Source of the DNA: Patellaria atrata CBS 101060 | Lineage: Eukaryota > Ascomycota > Dothideomycetes > Patellariales > Patellariaceae | Direction of reading: 5' to 3' | Length of the DNA: 64,000 nt | Assembly: GCA_010093705.1 (NCBI GenBank) | Contig: MU006094.1 | Span: forward strand, 595,550-659,549 | Part shown: positions 10,952-23,362 of the stretch, one piece after another | How the letters are laid out: the number at the start of each line of letters is the position of its first letter | Numbering within the stretch: the first letter of the stretch is position 1 | Position numbers and translations under genes: made by a program | The notes under the pieces: generated by a model | Told to the model about the DNA's origin: nothing | Database searches by the model: none | Seen by the model: the letters and a program-made list of their open reading frames with translations, nothing else

Positions 10952-12875
10952 ATGGACGGGACACCTGATATCACGCAAATCCTCAAAGCTTTAGGTACGC
11001 AACTCAAAATGATGTTCTCTTAAACGCTATATTAATAGCTACTGCAGCTTCACAAAAAACTCCAGCTTCTAATCAGAGTACTCCAGCTCCTCAACCGCAA
11101 TCCCAACTACCTCCACCTGCCGTTCCTCAGAATTATCCTGGCGCATATCCCACGGCAACACCCCCAACGGGGTTACAGTCGGGCTTTACACTTCCCCAAC
11201 CAACTAATACTGGAAGTGTGGATCTGAGCTCCATAAAGCCAGTGAGCACAGGCTCTGTCAGTATCTCGGATGCAATCGCCAAAGCACGAGGCTTTGCAGC
11301 AGAGAAAGGCGTGGCTTATGATGGACGTGTAAGCACAGGTAAATTCTATTCTGCTAAATATTCACATGTGCATGAGCTAAAATTCCCTAGGCCCGCGCGA
11401 AGATCCTAGATTAGCAGGCCGTTCATCCTATCGGCCAAGATCCCGTTCTCGATCGCGGTCACCGCCTAGGCGCGACTATCGCGACAATTATAACCCATAT
11501 CGAGATGAGCGTCGTGACGATTCTAGGCGCGGTGCTTCTTACGTTAGAGATCGTTCCCGATCCCCAGCGCCTCGTGGAAGAGACACATTCTCGCCCGCAC
11601 GTAATTACGGTGGTAGGAGTCCTCCTAGTAGAGGAGCCGATGAAAATTCTGAGACGATCTTTATCGAATCCACACTTGTAGGCTTGGTCATTGGTCGGCA
11701 GGGTGAGAATCTGCGAAGGATTGAGCAGGACACAGGGACTAGAATTCAGTTCGTTACTGGACCGGAATCTGGAGGCGCTCAACGTTCTTGCAAAATTTCC
11801 GGTAATCTTCGCGCACGCGCGGATGCAAAGCGAGAGATCTACCGTATCATCGATGAGAATGGGGGCAATATTCCAAAAGATGGCGGAATAAGTACCCGCG
11901 GAAATCGGATTGCTACTCCTGTTGCTCAAACCAAGCCAGGCCATCAACCTGCTCTCCGTGAAGGTGAGAATAGCATCCAGATTATGGTTCCTGACAAAAC
12001 CGTCGGCCTTATCATTGGCCGTGGTGGCGAAACTATCCGAGATCTACAGGATAAAAGCGGATGTCATATAAACATCGTTGGCGAAAATAAGAGTATAAAT
12101 GGTCTAAGACCAGTTAACCTCATCGGGAGCGTTGCTGCTGCAAACAGGGCGCAACAACTAATTCAAGAAGTTGTGGAAAGTGACACCAAGAACACCGCGG
12201 CTGCAAATGCGAATGCAACTGGGCGAGAACCCACCGCATATGGTGTGGACGATGGAAAAATTAACGAAACCATCCAGGTCCCTTCAGAAGCTGTCGGAAT
12301 GATCATCGGCAAAGGTTTGTCTAATGTTATGTCCGTGTTTCTTGAAACTTGATTCTGATTATTTAATAGGTGGAGAGACCATCAAAGACATGCAAAACCA
12401 AACAGGTTGCAAGATCAATGTCTCACAACCGTCTGGAGCTGACCACGAACGGGAGATCGGCTTAGTAGGTACGCGTAACGCTATTGAAGCAGCGAAGCGT
12501 GCCATCTGGGAGAAGGTAGATACCGTGGTTAGTAGTTCGGAATTGCTATTTTGGGGCACCTGCTAATCAATCTAGATCCAACGAGAGAAGAACGGAGGTC
12601 AAGGAGGTCGTAGAGGCGGTGGAGGAAGATTAAACTTTGATGACGACCAATATGGTGACCGATACTCACAACAACAGCAACCGTATGGTCAATATACTAG
12701 CCAAGCGGGTGCACCGCAAACTCAACAAGCGGTACCCGCTGGTGGTGATCCAGCTACTCTTGCGGATCCTTACGCAGCATATGGTGGCTACGCCAATTAT
12801 TACGCTATGTGGCATGCCTGGAATTCACAACAGGGCCAGGGCCAAGGTGAGCAGCAGAGACCACCTGGCGCCTAG
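10952..12875 (+). CDS. Three-KH-domain RNA-binding protein (FUBP/KHSRP-like)
   Basis: Nucleic-acid-binding protein likely acting on mRNA or splicing. Exons 10952-10994, 11048-11338, 11391-12314, 12370-12527 and 12576-12875 give 571 aa. The start MDGTPDITQILKAL is followed by a Gln/Pro-rich region, an Arg-Ser/Asp-rich stretch (around residues 115-180), then three KH domains with GXXG loops: GRQGENLRRI, GRGGETIRDL and GKGGETIKDM. The third GXXG loop spans an exon junction, which confirms that join. The tail has an RGG-like patch (GGRRGGGGR) and a Gln/Tyr/Ala/Gly-rich prion-like end. FUBP/KHSRP proteins share this layout. Which RNA it binds is unknown. Confidence 0.9.
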
Positions 12876-14312
12876 ATCGACCAGTGTGACATATTTCCGC
12901 CGTGACCGATGACTGCATTGCTCCTGGCCTAAATCTTACCGCATGACGACTGCACTTTTTCTGTTAAGCAGGACCCTCTGGATTCCCCCTGATACCCCTG
13001 GACGTTGTGCATTTGGAAATCGAACAATTCGCTCATCTTTCTTTGATGACGCTTTGATGCAGTATTTCGTATGGTATCTTTCGTGATCTCTGTCTCCTAG
13101 GATTTCATACTTGACTCCTCTGGTGCCTCGATTCACTTTATATTTTCGCGCTACTCCTCGTGCGGTAGGGCTCACCTGCGTGCTTCATGCGTGACAGTGA
13201 TTTGATCATCACGAACATTGATCAAAATCCTGCAACTTGATCTACTAGCCTAGGAGTGACTTCAAAGCTTTGAAAATGTATCAAGCTCGGGATCGTCATT
13301 GTTACTCATATCATCTTGCGTCCATCAAATCAAGCAGCCTAGTTCAAAATCCTTCTATTCGGCTGTATTTACAATCTACTGCAGCTCATCGCGCGCTCTT
13401 GGTATCGTAGTCGTAACATTCAAAGCTCTCCGGGACGAACACCAGGCGACATCGGGATGGATCTGGGCTTTTGGGTATACGCGCTAAGAGCTTTGGATGA
13501 TCTCTTGCTTTGACCTTAGAGTGGTCTTTGGCTAGGTTGTCTTCCTTTGACCGTTTTACGATTTTCAGAGGATGATACATGGGCCTTGATTCTCTAGCAA
13601 AAGTAGATGATTTCACTTTCCTCGGTCTCCATGTATATCTGCTTCCCCTTTCTATATTACCTCCTTTTCTTTTTAACCTCATCCCTTTTCCTTTCGATTC
13701 TTTACCCCTTCTCTTTATACTTCATCATTCTTCCTTTATGTCTTTTTTCCGGTTGGCTTATCTGGTTGGGAAAAAAACCATCTCTGGCCTGTGGATCCGT
13801 TCTCGAAATTTTCTATGGGATATGATGCATGCTGGGTAATTTCTCTTGGTGGCTTTCTTCATGACAGGCGTTATTGAGCGTTGGAATATTGATTGCGCTG
13901 TCATGCTCTGTAGTAGTTAGGAAAATGCAACTCGACCTCTCAATGAAAACATACTGTGCCAATAAGTGTATGACAGCTGCAATAGTCGTTCATAAAGTAC
14001 TAACAATCCAACTTACTTGTCAATGTAGCGTTATGCGCTGCAACTCAGGCCCGACCCTCCAGTTATTGCATCTGTGGGAAATGAAAAGGGGTACTGTAAT
14101 TACAACATCTCAACGATGATATACCGCATCTACTACCTTCAGGACAGTTGGAAGATGCCAGTTTTCCCACTAGACGAGTGATCGATTCAAAACATGTCGC
14201 GGGTAGGTAATTCAAGACGTAATCAAGGATCGCATTCATCAACTATAAACTCCTTTTGACACACTTCTAAGCGCCTCCCACCGTCCAATCTGGACGCCAT
14301 CCCTCACTCCCC
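12876..14312. other. Intergenic between convergent KH and RRP12 genes, with a long pyrimidine-rich tract
   Basis: 1.4 kb of 3' flanks. The plus strand is strongly C/T-rich from about 13610 to 13750. Small open frames here show no known domain or sensible splice joins, so none is called. Confidence 0.4.
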
Positions 14313-17300
14313 CTATCTCCTCCCCACCTTACCCCTCGGACTCTTCACCACCCGTCCCCCCCTCGTCTTATCCATCCCCAACCCCCTTCTCTGACTCATA
14401 CTCCCGCCCTTACCTCCCCTCGCCTTCCCCCTCGCTCCACCCTGCGCTTTCACCTTTACCGCCTCATCGCCCTCATCATCCACATCCATGTCCTCCGCTC
14501 CTCCACCAGCCCGCCCCGCCCCCTTAAATTTCAACCGTCCCCTCTGCCCCCTGACCGCGGCATCGCGACCCCTAATCGCCTCCACGTACGCATTAACACC
14601 GCCCTCCAACGTGCCATCCCCAGGCTCGCCGCCGGCATCCATCTCCTCGTCCGACTCACCTTCGCGAAACACCAGTTTACCATCCAGATCCGTCTTCGCC
14701 TTCGTCCTCTTTCCATTCGGCGGGGGTATTCTAGTCTTGAGCGGTTTAGTCGTGGAGATGTGGCCCAAAGCGCGCGAGGAGAGGAGATCAAGCGGCTCGT
14801 CCTCGTCCTCCGTGATGAACGTGTTATTTCTCCTCTCTGCTTGGGGGGGCGCGGATTTCTTCGCCCCATTGTTACGGGGAGGCTCGGCCTCGGACTCAGA
14901 GCCGGTGTCGCTGTCGTCGGTATCGGAGCCGTAGACCGCCTCGTCGAACTCGGACTCAAATTTGCCCTTACGCTCTTTCTGCGGCGCGGTGTCGTCCTCG
15001 TCCTCGCCGTCGGCCGCAGCGTCCTTCTTGCGCTTCCTGCGTTCACGGGTTTTGCGGATGTTGGTGATGAGCTTTTTATCCTGCTCCGGAGTCCACTTCT
15101 CGACCTCCTCGACGCCAAAGCGGCGGATCATGCGCTCCAGTATATGTTTCACCTTAGCGCGGAAATGTGCTTTATGCTCCTTGCTCCAGCTCATCAGGTT
15201 CGGGATCAGAGTCTGCAAGCGAGGCTTAATCAGCATCTCTGGGAGAGAGATGACAGACACCTTGACGAAGCCTAAGACGCTCCTTACGATCTCCCGGTTC
15301 GGCGACGTGAGGAAGAGATCCATCGTCTGTACTAACTCCACGATCGTCTCCTCTTTAAGCTCTTGGCGGAACTCGTATAGGATTCGCGTTAACGCCGTGA
15401 TGCTCGCGCTGACCATGTGCGGGCTCGTTCCCGCCAACCCGGCACTCACCATCGTGAGGTACTCTGCCAGGCTCGCCTCCGCGTTCGCCGCATCGGCCGG
15501 CATGCCTGCGATCTTGGAGTGAACGACTAACCCTCCTTCAGCCATTTTTTTGCCCATTGCAACCAGGAGATCGAAGGCTGCGGCTCGGGCTTTTTCGTTG
15601 ACTTCTTTGCAAGCGAACACGACTTCGGATAATACTGAGGGGATGAAATGGAGATCTGACTTCGGGACGGTGGAGACGACTTCGAGGATTGCTGCGAGGC
15701 GGTCTCTGCGGGACGGGGCGGCCACCTTTTTCGCACTCTCTAGAAGTAGGATCTGTAGTTCTGCACTGCGTTGTACAAGAGCTACCTTACCGGTTTCGGA
15801 TTCCGCTAGGCGCGGGATTAGTTTGTATGCCTTTTTCTGAAGCTGAGGATCATCATCTTTGTTTATTATCAGGGAAGCGATTTGGAAGAGTGTTGTGTAG
15901 CTCGCGCGAGGAAGGTATATGGACATCGTGATGACTAGATCCATGAGTGTATGGGAGACTGGTGGCATCTTGGTCGCCGGTTTGGAGTCTTTCTGCTTCG
16001 CAGCTTGAGTTTGGGGACCAGCTTCTGGTAGAGACTGTGAGAGCATCGAAATCACCCTTTCGAACGTCTCGATGAGCTCCTTCTCTGGGATTATACTAAG
16101 ATAAGCATTAACACACTGGAGGATAGTCCCTCGATACTGAGGCAACGTTTCACTGTAAACATTGAAAAGTACGGCTAATATATTTCCTGCGAATGCAGCA
16201 AGATGGTCAAGATTCTTCTGTGCCTCTGCTTCGGAAATTCTGGACCGGATAAGTAAGTTCTCCTCTCCCTCGATGGCGAGAATTGCTTTATTGGAATCAA
16301 CAAGATTCCGCAATGCCCTGCACAGATCCGTCCGCAGCTCAGGTTGCTGGTATAGGAGATTTGATAACAACTCAGCGAATCGCTGGTCGAAAGCTTCCAC
16401 AAGATCCAAGGGAAGATCGCAATAGCCTGGAAGAATTGCCCAAGCTTGATGTACCAGTGTTTCAAATATTTTGATACTCATGGTCTTCTCTACATCTCCG
16501 TGATCGAGTACCTTCTGATGCATCGCCTCGGAGAACGGAATAAGTTCATCCTTGAAATGCTGAAGACGGGTGTTGCTCACTGCGTCCCTCATAATTGGAA
16601 GAAGCCATACTCTGCCTGGTACCCCAGGAATAGGGTCAATAATGTTTAGTGGGAGGACTTTGAGCACGCTGTCTGCACCCATGTTTTGGATCGCTTTGGA
16701 GAGCACATAATCGGCCTCCTTCTTGCCTGCAAATGACTCGTTGGCTCGAAGGTCACCTACAGTTTTAACAACGTCTGATAACAGCGGTGAAGAGCGCCAT
16801 CTTAACGCGTCAAAAAGTCCTGCTAAAACGTTGAAAACCTCCATCCAGGCAGCTTGGTACTTAACACTTAGTAAATCCGTAGCGGCCTTTGTCAATTTCT
16901 CCAGAATCTTTTCATCGTAAACGGAAGGGTCAAGAATTACAGAATCGGGTATACAATTGGCGCAAAAAGAGATCAGACATTCCGATGCGGATATGCGTAT
17001 ATTATGAGAAGGAGAACTGAGATAACTAGAAACCATAGAGAATAGTTGGGGAAGCTTGAGAAATATCTCATCCGGCTCAATTTGGGATGCAACATCATAC
17101 CCTCTTGATAGAACAGCGATCCAAGGTGGTAATAGTTGGGAATCCGTCTGAGCAGGTTTCAACATTTCTATAACTTCCAACATCCTGGGTAGCTTTGAGT
17201 GTGACACCTCGTCCGCGGCAATTCCTTCGAAGATTACTTCGAAGACCTCGAATGCGGTCATGGTGAGGTACTCGTTACTGGACCTTGAAATATTCAGCAG

Positions 17301-18090
17301 TAGCTCACATAGCGAATCGATCTTTTTGCTCGGCCATCCTCCAGATGCGGATGCGATGGTTTTGATAAGTTGGAGAGCATGTATCAATCCAGGATCATTC
17401 TGATGTGTATCACGCCCATGTTTCCTACTCTTGCTCGCCACCTCCGCAATATCACTCAGAGACCTTAATGCGGACTCCGCGCACATGTCCGCAGCGGGGT
17501 GATCCAAGGAAGGGCTAGGCGGAGGAGTCTTCAAAATTTTCGTCAGAGCTTCCTGCGCCCGTTTCCTAACCTTTGGTCTATGGTCTACAGCAATCGCGAG
17601 CAAACCTGCCACCGCTCTCCGCGGGCTGATTTGCGTCTGGGGCAATGTCCAGCTTTGTGCATCTTGGATAGCTAAGAGTGATTCTAGACAACCTATCGAT
17701 GATCTTAGGAGAGGCGCATCCGCATCGGAATGTGTCAGCGCGGGTGCAAGACTCGCGAGTATCTGGGAGAATTTGGAGCGAAGGAGGGGTGCAGGAACAT
17801 GTGGGGTTACGAGGTCTAAGAGATAAACTACGGCGGAAAGAACATCTTTGTTCACTATGCCTTTCTCTGATGATATGTACTGGCCTAGTAGTGAGAGGAG
17901 AGCGGCGAAATATGCGGTGGGCGTAGGTTCAGATTTCTGGTCGCGAAGAGTATCTTCCACCGCATTGAGTACCACTGCGGTCTAATATTATTAGCCAAAT
18001 TAAAATGTTCTCGGGCTAGTTATGTACCTGTTGCTGGTTCTGCTGCTTTGGGGACGACCGTATCTTGTCCAGTCTCTCAGCCAGAGACAT
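14313..18090 (-). CDS. RRP12: Ribosomal RNA processing protein Rrp12, HEAT-repeat karyopherin-like
   Basis: Needed for maturation and export of pre-40S and pre-60S particles; shuttles between nucleolus and cytoplasm. Exons 18090-18028 (MSLAERLDKIRSSPKQQNQQQ) and 17981-14313 join in frame to 1243 aa, close to family size. The body is a HEAT-like helical array with the NUC173 domain (around residues 300-560) containing the region FCANCIPDS. The last 200 residues alternate acidic (ADGEDEDD, GSDTDDSDTG) and basic runs and end KSPRGKVGRR, typical of the Rrp12 tail. The single intron is GT-AG. The acidic/basic tail is GC-rich, giving long false open frames on the opposite strand. Confidence 0.93.
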
Positions 18091-20403
18091 ATTTGCTGTC
18101 ATAAGAATCGAAGACTTGCAGTTCGTCTTGTCGATTTTCTTTCCCGCAGGGCCGCAAAAATTTGGGGAGGCCGGGAAAAACTGCCAATTCGGCAAAACTT
18201 ACGATTCGACACAAAAGTCCTTTCTCACCGCATTGGTTCAAATAGAATATGCTCTATGAAATTACAACATTATACTTGCACTCATCAGTCGTACCTTTGG
18301 TGATTTTGATCTTCGTAGACTACGGTCTATTGTTCCATCTTGGAGTGATTGTGGGTATTGAAACACACCACAAAGTATCAGTCCGAGTCTTCAAGCCTTA
18401 TTCGCTCACTGTACTCGACAGTACATACGGTAGTTTCCGATCCAGAGTCCAACCTAGCTGTATAGATAAATGAAAGGTAGAAAACGAGTCATATTTGATA
18501 CTATACAATTATGTGTAAAACAATTCTACAGGGTTTCATAAATGTAGATCTACCCAGATGAGAAGGGTTATATGAGGTATCGGAATCCACCTCCACAATC
18601 TGTCTCTGTTCCTCCCCCAATCTCTATTATGTACAAAAGAAAAAGAAAGTTGTACACTACCTAGGCTGATGCAGAGGGCTTCAAGAATTGATTAAACGGA
18701 AGAGACTCGATAGCGAGGTATATTCGAAGATTTGGACCTATGCATGGATAACCATTATTGACGGCTTATCTAGTCGTTTGAAACCAGACATGGTGAGTAC
18801 ATATACCTTGACCTTGGGGAATCTGTGATCTCCGGTGCCGATGCCGAGAATGAAGATGTCCCGCGTCTTGCTAAGACGTATGATAGAGATAGAATTCCCT
18901 CAGAGGTTTTGGTGGTTCTACAGTTACACAGTTTAACGATGAAGGCCAGCCCAAAAACATAAACGAAGCTTGGAGATTTTGTGGTTGGTTGCCTAGACCT
19001 GGTGATAGTGTAGATCATCCGTCTTCATCGTAGCCAGACATGTCTGGACATGCATGCGAGTATTTCTTAATGCAACCGGGGAGACCGGGAAAAGGCAACA
19101 GCAAGTCGGAATAGGGTAATCACTTCGCTTAGTTTCGATGAATGTACGGGTTAAAGTTTTGTTTGCCCTAGGAAGCTTTCCGTTGAAAGCGTGGTATTGA
19201 TCGCCGTGATACACACTTGGCGACGTAGTGGCTTGTTTGTGAGACATACTTAGGGTTGATGTACTGTAAGACATGCTTCGGGACGCTAGGGGAATTCGCA
19301 TTGTGCAATCTAGAGAGCTAACACTGAGAACAGGACGCTCCAAGAACCAAGACAAGGAATATCTTACAGAGAAGGAAATTGATTGTGGATGTGGAATGCA
19401 CGTTCCGCTGAAACGTGACTCTGGAGCAGCTCGTGCGATAAGCCGTCATATATACTGTAGATAATCAACATGTTCCACGGGTAAATGTTTCTCTATGGTG
19501 CTGCAGACGTTAGACGTACCAAGTGTCTGGTTATGCCGTAATGTTCAGAAGCATCCTGTCCAAATAGCTTGCTGCTACTGACAAAACCTTTGGACATGCG
19601 CTACAAGGGCTCTTGAGAGAAACAAAGCAAATTCACCGGAAAAACCTCAGGAAAAGAGCTATTTCTTCTCCTATATCGCCATTTATCGCGTGCTAGCAGA
19701 TCGGCGACCGATTTCTCGGACTTAAATCGTAAAATTACTGTAGCAGTCCTCTCATTGAGACCCAGATAGAGTACAAGAGCTTGTGTTTTTACTTATCAGT
19801 GACAATGACCGCGCGTAGCTCACTGAATAATGGAGCAACCCATTTCGAGGCCTACGCTGGTTTATTGGGTTTGATTCGTAAAGGTAAAGAGATATTGCTA
19901 GCCAACAGGTACAGACAAGCGGCACCTGCAGCAAGGATGTACTCTTGTTTTGCAAGCAACTAGATGAGTTTCGGTTGATATACTGCAGTGCCATGGGGTG
20001 TCGTGCATACGGAAAAGACTCTCATCACAGTACGCTTTCCGTTTACTGGTTGAGGGGTTCGCGGAGCCTCATCGAAGGGAGGGGATCGAGGACCTATTTA
20101 GTTACGACGAGAGAATGGGAGCAACGATAACGAAGTCCGCTCTCTGTCCCTCGTGTTTTTCTAGTCCTTCTCTTTCGCGGGGATGACTTGCCCCAGCAAC
20201 GACGCGTCTGACAAACTCTCTTCCGTGTCTCCCACCTAAACTTTTAACTTGAGATAATAGCAGAAAAAAGTACGCAACCGTTGATGATACTAAGAAAAGA
20301 CTGAAAGGACCGAAAGAGAGATAATATAGCGATCAGCTTATTCGCCTATTACACAAGGCAGAGAGCTGCAGGCAGGCGCAGAAGCTGACCCATCATCGCC
20401 GCC
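18091..20403. other. 2.3-kb region without a supported gene
   Basis: It lies between the divergent RRP12 and C2H2 genes and so holds both promoters. The open frames (largest 120 codons on the minus strand, 18993-19355) have no domain, no conserved-looking motif and no neighbouring exons that join. A long leader or a non-coding RNA cannot be excluded. Confidence 0.4.
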
Positions 20404-21207
20404 ATGGACGACCAATCGTTCCGGGCAGTATTGCAGCAAGGCGTTCAACCTGTCATCCATGAATTTCTTGAGAGTACCGAAGAGAGTCGAATACAAAGAT
20501 TGATGGCAAGCACGTCAATGATGCCAGCTCCTTCGCCAGCCGTAGGAAACTATCGCCATCAGTACGGGCAGCAGTCGACCTCTTCCGTGGGAGCTGGCGG
20601 AGTTTCTTGGCGGACAGCCTCAAACATCCCGTCAGCTACCTCGTTGAGTACACCATCTTTAAGCAACGCCTCAACCATAACCTACACCTCCTCTAATCAT
20701 ACCAGTCCTCCGAGCGTAAAGTATGCCAGTCAGTTGCTCGAAGATCATGATGGCGTTTTGGAGCAAAACTTTACTGGCGGTCCACATGTCTTCCAATGCC
20801 TCTTCCCGTTCCTTCGTTGCCACAAAATGTTTTCCGACTTTACACAATGGGATACACATAACATGAGTCATTTCAAAGGACGGAAACCTCCTCGAAATAT
20901 CTCATGCCCATACTGTGACCACTTTCGACCAATGCATGGCACCGAGGAAGAAATATGGAACGATCGGACTTCACATATATTGGGTCACATCCAGCATGGA
21001 CATCCACTCCATACAAAACCGGATTATAATCTCTTTGAACATCTATGGAGGGTTAAAGCCATTAGTGATATCGAGCTTCAGGAGCTGAGACAGAACCACG
21101 TTCTTTCCAAACCACAAGAAGAGCGGCGAGATAATGGATATATAAGGCATCAAGGGCAGACAGTCGACGGGAGGCGTGAAAGAAGACAACATCGGAGAGG
21201 GTCTTAG
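20404..21207 (+). CDS. C2H2-type zinc-finger protein of a fungal orphan family
   Basis: Single-exon 267-aa protein. The start is in a good context (GCCGCC before ATG). Residues 1-110 are Ser/Thr-rich and probably disordered. Residues 127-153 form one Cys2His2-like finger (VFQCLFPFLRCHKMFSDF, then H-N-M-S-H), followed by a second Cys-x2-Cys pair in SCPYCDHFRPM with His residues in SHILGHIQHGHPL. The tail is basic (GRRERRQHRRGS). This architecture resembles lineage-expanded putative regulators in Leotiomycetes, but I know of no named member. Nuclear DNA binding is inference. Confidence 0.75.
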   Translation: MDDQSFRAVLQQGVQPVIHEFLESTEESRIQRLMASTSMMPAPSPAVGNYRHQYGQQSTSSVGAGGVSWRTASNIPSATSLSTPSLSNASTITYTSSNHTSPPSVKYASQLLEDHDGVLEQNFTGGPHVFQCLFPFLRCHKMFSDFTQWDTHNMSHFKGRKPPRNISCPYCDHFRPMHGTEEEIWNDRTSHILGHIQHGHPLHTKPDYNLFEHLWRVKAISDIELQELRQNHVLSKPQEERRDNGYIRHQGQTVDGRRERRQHRRGS

Positions 21208-22246
21208 GGTCGTTCTAAAGATAAATAGCTGAAAAGAAAGGTTCCGCTTGAGTCTGTTGTTGCGTGCAAGCCTTGGTTTTGTTGGAAGCTCAACTCCTAT
21301 GGCAATTAGTCACTCACTTTGGTTTTTACTGATATGGAGGAATTACGATGGCATTTTAGAAGGTTATTTCCTGAAGACTGATCTTTTAGCAAGATCACAG
21401 CGGTCAAATTGTGTCGGAGGGATGGGTAAGAAAGTTCTAAGGGAATGGAAGCATGTGCCAAGCAATGAATCTAACAAAAAGTCCATTCAACCTTCTATAT
21501 TTTTGCTTCTAAGCATCACAGTAAATGTTTTTTTTCCCATCGCCGGCTATGCAGCCATACATAAACAAATCTCATCGCGCCCCTTTCGTGGTGACACGAG
21601 AAAGTCGGTAGGATGACCATTCAGAGCCTTGATAGCCTCGCGCTCAGCCTCGCCCTCGCCTCCAGCAGGCATCCAACTGCTAACCACCCAAAATTCTGTC
21701 AACCACTCGCTTTATGCCTCATCTTAGAAACCTCCAAATGTCAAGCGAATGGTCTGCTGATGTGCAGGTTTCGCTTTGCTCGCTTCTCACCGGCATTACC
21801 GAAAGAGGAAGTCGTGTGAGTATCAACAGCTGGTTCTACTCACCGTCTTTGCTGCCTTGCGCTTCTATCTATTCCTTACAAACCTTTTCCGTATCAAACG
21901 GAAAATTCAATTGTGGATGTCTTCACTGCTTTATACAGATACTTCCCTTTCCTTTCAGCTAATCACCGGTCAACTGAATATTTGGCGTACAGCGAAAAGG
22001 ATATCTCCACATTAAGCCCGTAGGAATATTTCACTAGTCATCGTAGCTAAACTGAATATCCTTTTGAACATGAGGCACAGCAAGGCTAAGAATGTCCTCA
22101 CAAGTGAAGTGATACTACACACAGGGTTGAATTTGTTCTTTCAAACCATATTACTCCCAATTATGTCTATGGAAACTTTCTAGGGCTACTTCAGAAAATG
22201 CTTAATATATCCTTCGCTAATACCAACTCTTCAGTATGATGAACAT
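21208..22246. other. Intergenic between convergent C2H2 and Old Yellow Enzyme genes
   Basis: About 1 kb of 3' flanks. Overlapping short open frames at 21248-22015 on the plus strand lack any recognisable feature. Nothing is called. Confidence 0.45.
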
Positions 22247-23362
22247 CTATAACTTGCTTTCCGAGGACTCCAAGAACTCCTTACTAAATGCGTAATCAAT
22301 ATATCCCTCAGGTGACTTCGCGTTGTAGAAAGTATCGCGATTATACTTTCTAAGCGGAATGTTATTTCGAACCTTAAAGGGCAAATCTGGATTAGAGATG
22401 AAATACCGCCCAAACACAATCGCGATGGCCTTATCTGGATAGGTGTTATCGAGTGCTCTCTTAGCAGAATCCGGTTTATATCCACCAGCAAGGAATATAG
22501 GCGATTGATTATTCCAAATGTCAATAATGAAATCAACCTTATCCATGCTCTCAACATCCGCGTTTCCAGATACACGAGACTCCACAATGTGAAGGTAAGC
22601 AAGTTCCAGGTCCTTAAGGCCCTTGACGAGATGGCTGAACTGAGGAACCGGATCCTTCATCTTCATTCCTTGAAAGGTGCTGAAGGGACTAAGTCGAATT
22701 CCAGTTCTCTCGGCTCCCACGGCTCTGGTCACAGCTTTCGTAACTTCTAACGCAAATCGAGAGCGGTCCTCAACACTTCCTCCCCACTTGTCGGTTCGCT
22801 TGTTCGATACATCCTGAATGAACTGATCGACCAAGTAACCGTTCGCACCGTGAATCTCAACGCCGTCGAATCCCGCAATTTCTACTGCGTTCCTCGCTGC
22901 TTGGGCGTAGTCTTTGATAAACTGTTGGATTTCATCCTCAGTCAACGGTCGAGGAACAGGGGAGTTTTCATCCATAGGGAGGTCACTGGCGCTAACGAGT
23001 TCGTATCCGTCCTGGTTCAGTACTTTGGGGTTCGCTGCTCTTCCCAAGGCCCAGAGCTGCGCGTATATGTATGAACCCTTCGCGTGCACGGCATCTGTTA
23101 CTGCTTTCCAAGATTCAAGCTGCGCCGGATCATAGAGTCCGGGAACGTTGGGGAAGCCGCCCGCCCTGGGGCTGATGAAAGTCGCTTCGGTAATTAAGAG
23201 CGTACCAGGAGTGGATGCTCGCTGTGCGTAGTACTCTTTGACCATTGGCAGGGGTACGTGAGCATCATCCGCACGGAAGCGGGTTAAAGGTGCCATTACT
23301 ATGCGGTGTTGGAGAGAAGAGGTCCCAACTTTCAGGGGAGAGAAGAGCTTGGATGTAGACAT
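22247..23362 (-). CDS. Old Yellow Enzyme-type NADPH:flavin (FMN) oxidoreductase
   Basis: FMN-dependent ene-reductase that reduces alpha,beta-unsaturated carbonyls. Single exon, 371 aa, the full family length. The start MSTSKLFSPLKVG leads into RIVMAPLTRFRAD, the standard first strand with the FMN-binding MAPLTR. TLLITEATFIS, AQLWALGR, the substrate-binding HGANGYLVDQF (His-Asn pair) and DKWGGSVEDRSRF are all present, and IAIVFGRYFISNPDLP closes the barrel. It lacks a signal peptide. In fungi such genes serve secondary metabolism or oxylipin and oxidative-stress detoxification; no biosynthetic partner is adjacent, so a housekeeping or stress role is more likely here. Confidence 0.93.
   Translation of the reverse strand: MSTSKLFSPLKVGTSSLQHRIVMAPLTRFRADDAHVPLPMVKEYYAQRASTPGTLLITEATFISPRAGGFPNVPGLYDPAQLESWKAVTDAVHAKGSYIYAQLWALGRAANPKVLNQDGYELVSASDLPMDENSPVPRPLTEDEIQQFIKDYAQAARNAVEIAGFDGVEIHGANGYLVDQFIQDVSNKRTDKWGGSVEDRSRFALEVTKAVTRAVGAERTGIRLSPFSTFQGMKMKDPVPQFSHLVKGLKDLELAYLHIVESRVSGNADVESMDKVDFIIDIWNNQSPIFLAGGYKPDSAKRALDNTYPDKAIAIVFGRYFISNPDLPFKVRNNIPLRKYNRDTFYNAKSPEGYIDYAFSKEFLESSESKL

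Noticed and set aside
14488-15522. Long plus-strand open frames opposite RRP12
   Set aside because: They are antisense shadows of the GC-rich acidic/basic tail and middle of RRP12; composition mirrors the real frame and no domain is present.
18993-19355. 120-codon minus-strand frame in the RRP12/C2H2 gap
   Set aside because: No start context, no domain, and no joining exons; overlapping frames on the other strand look equally good.
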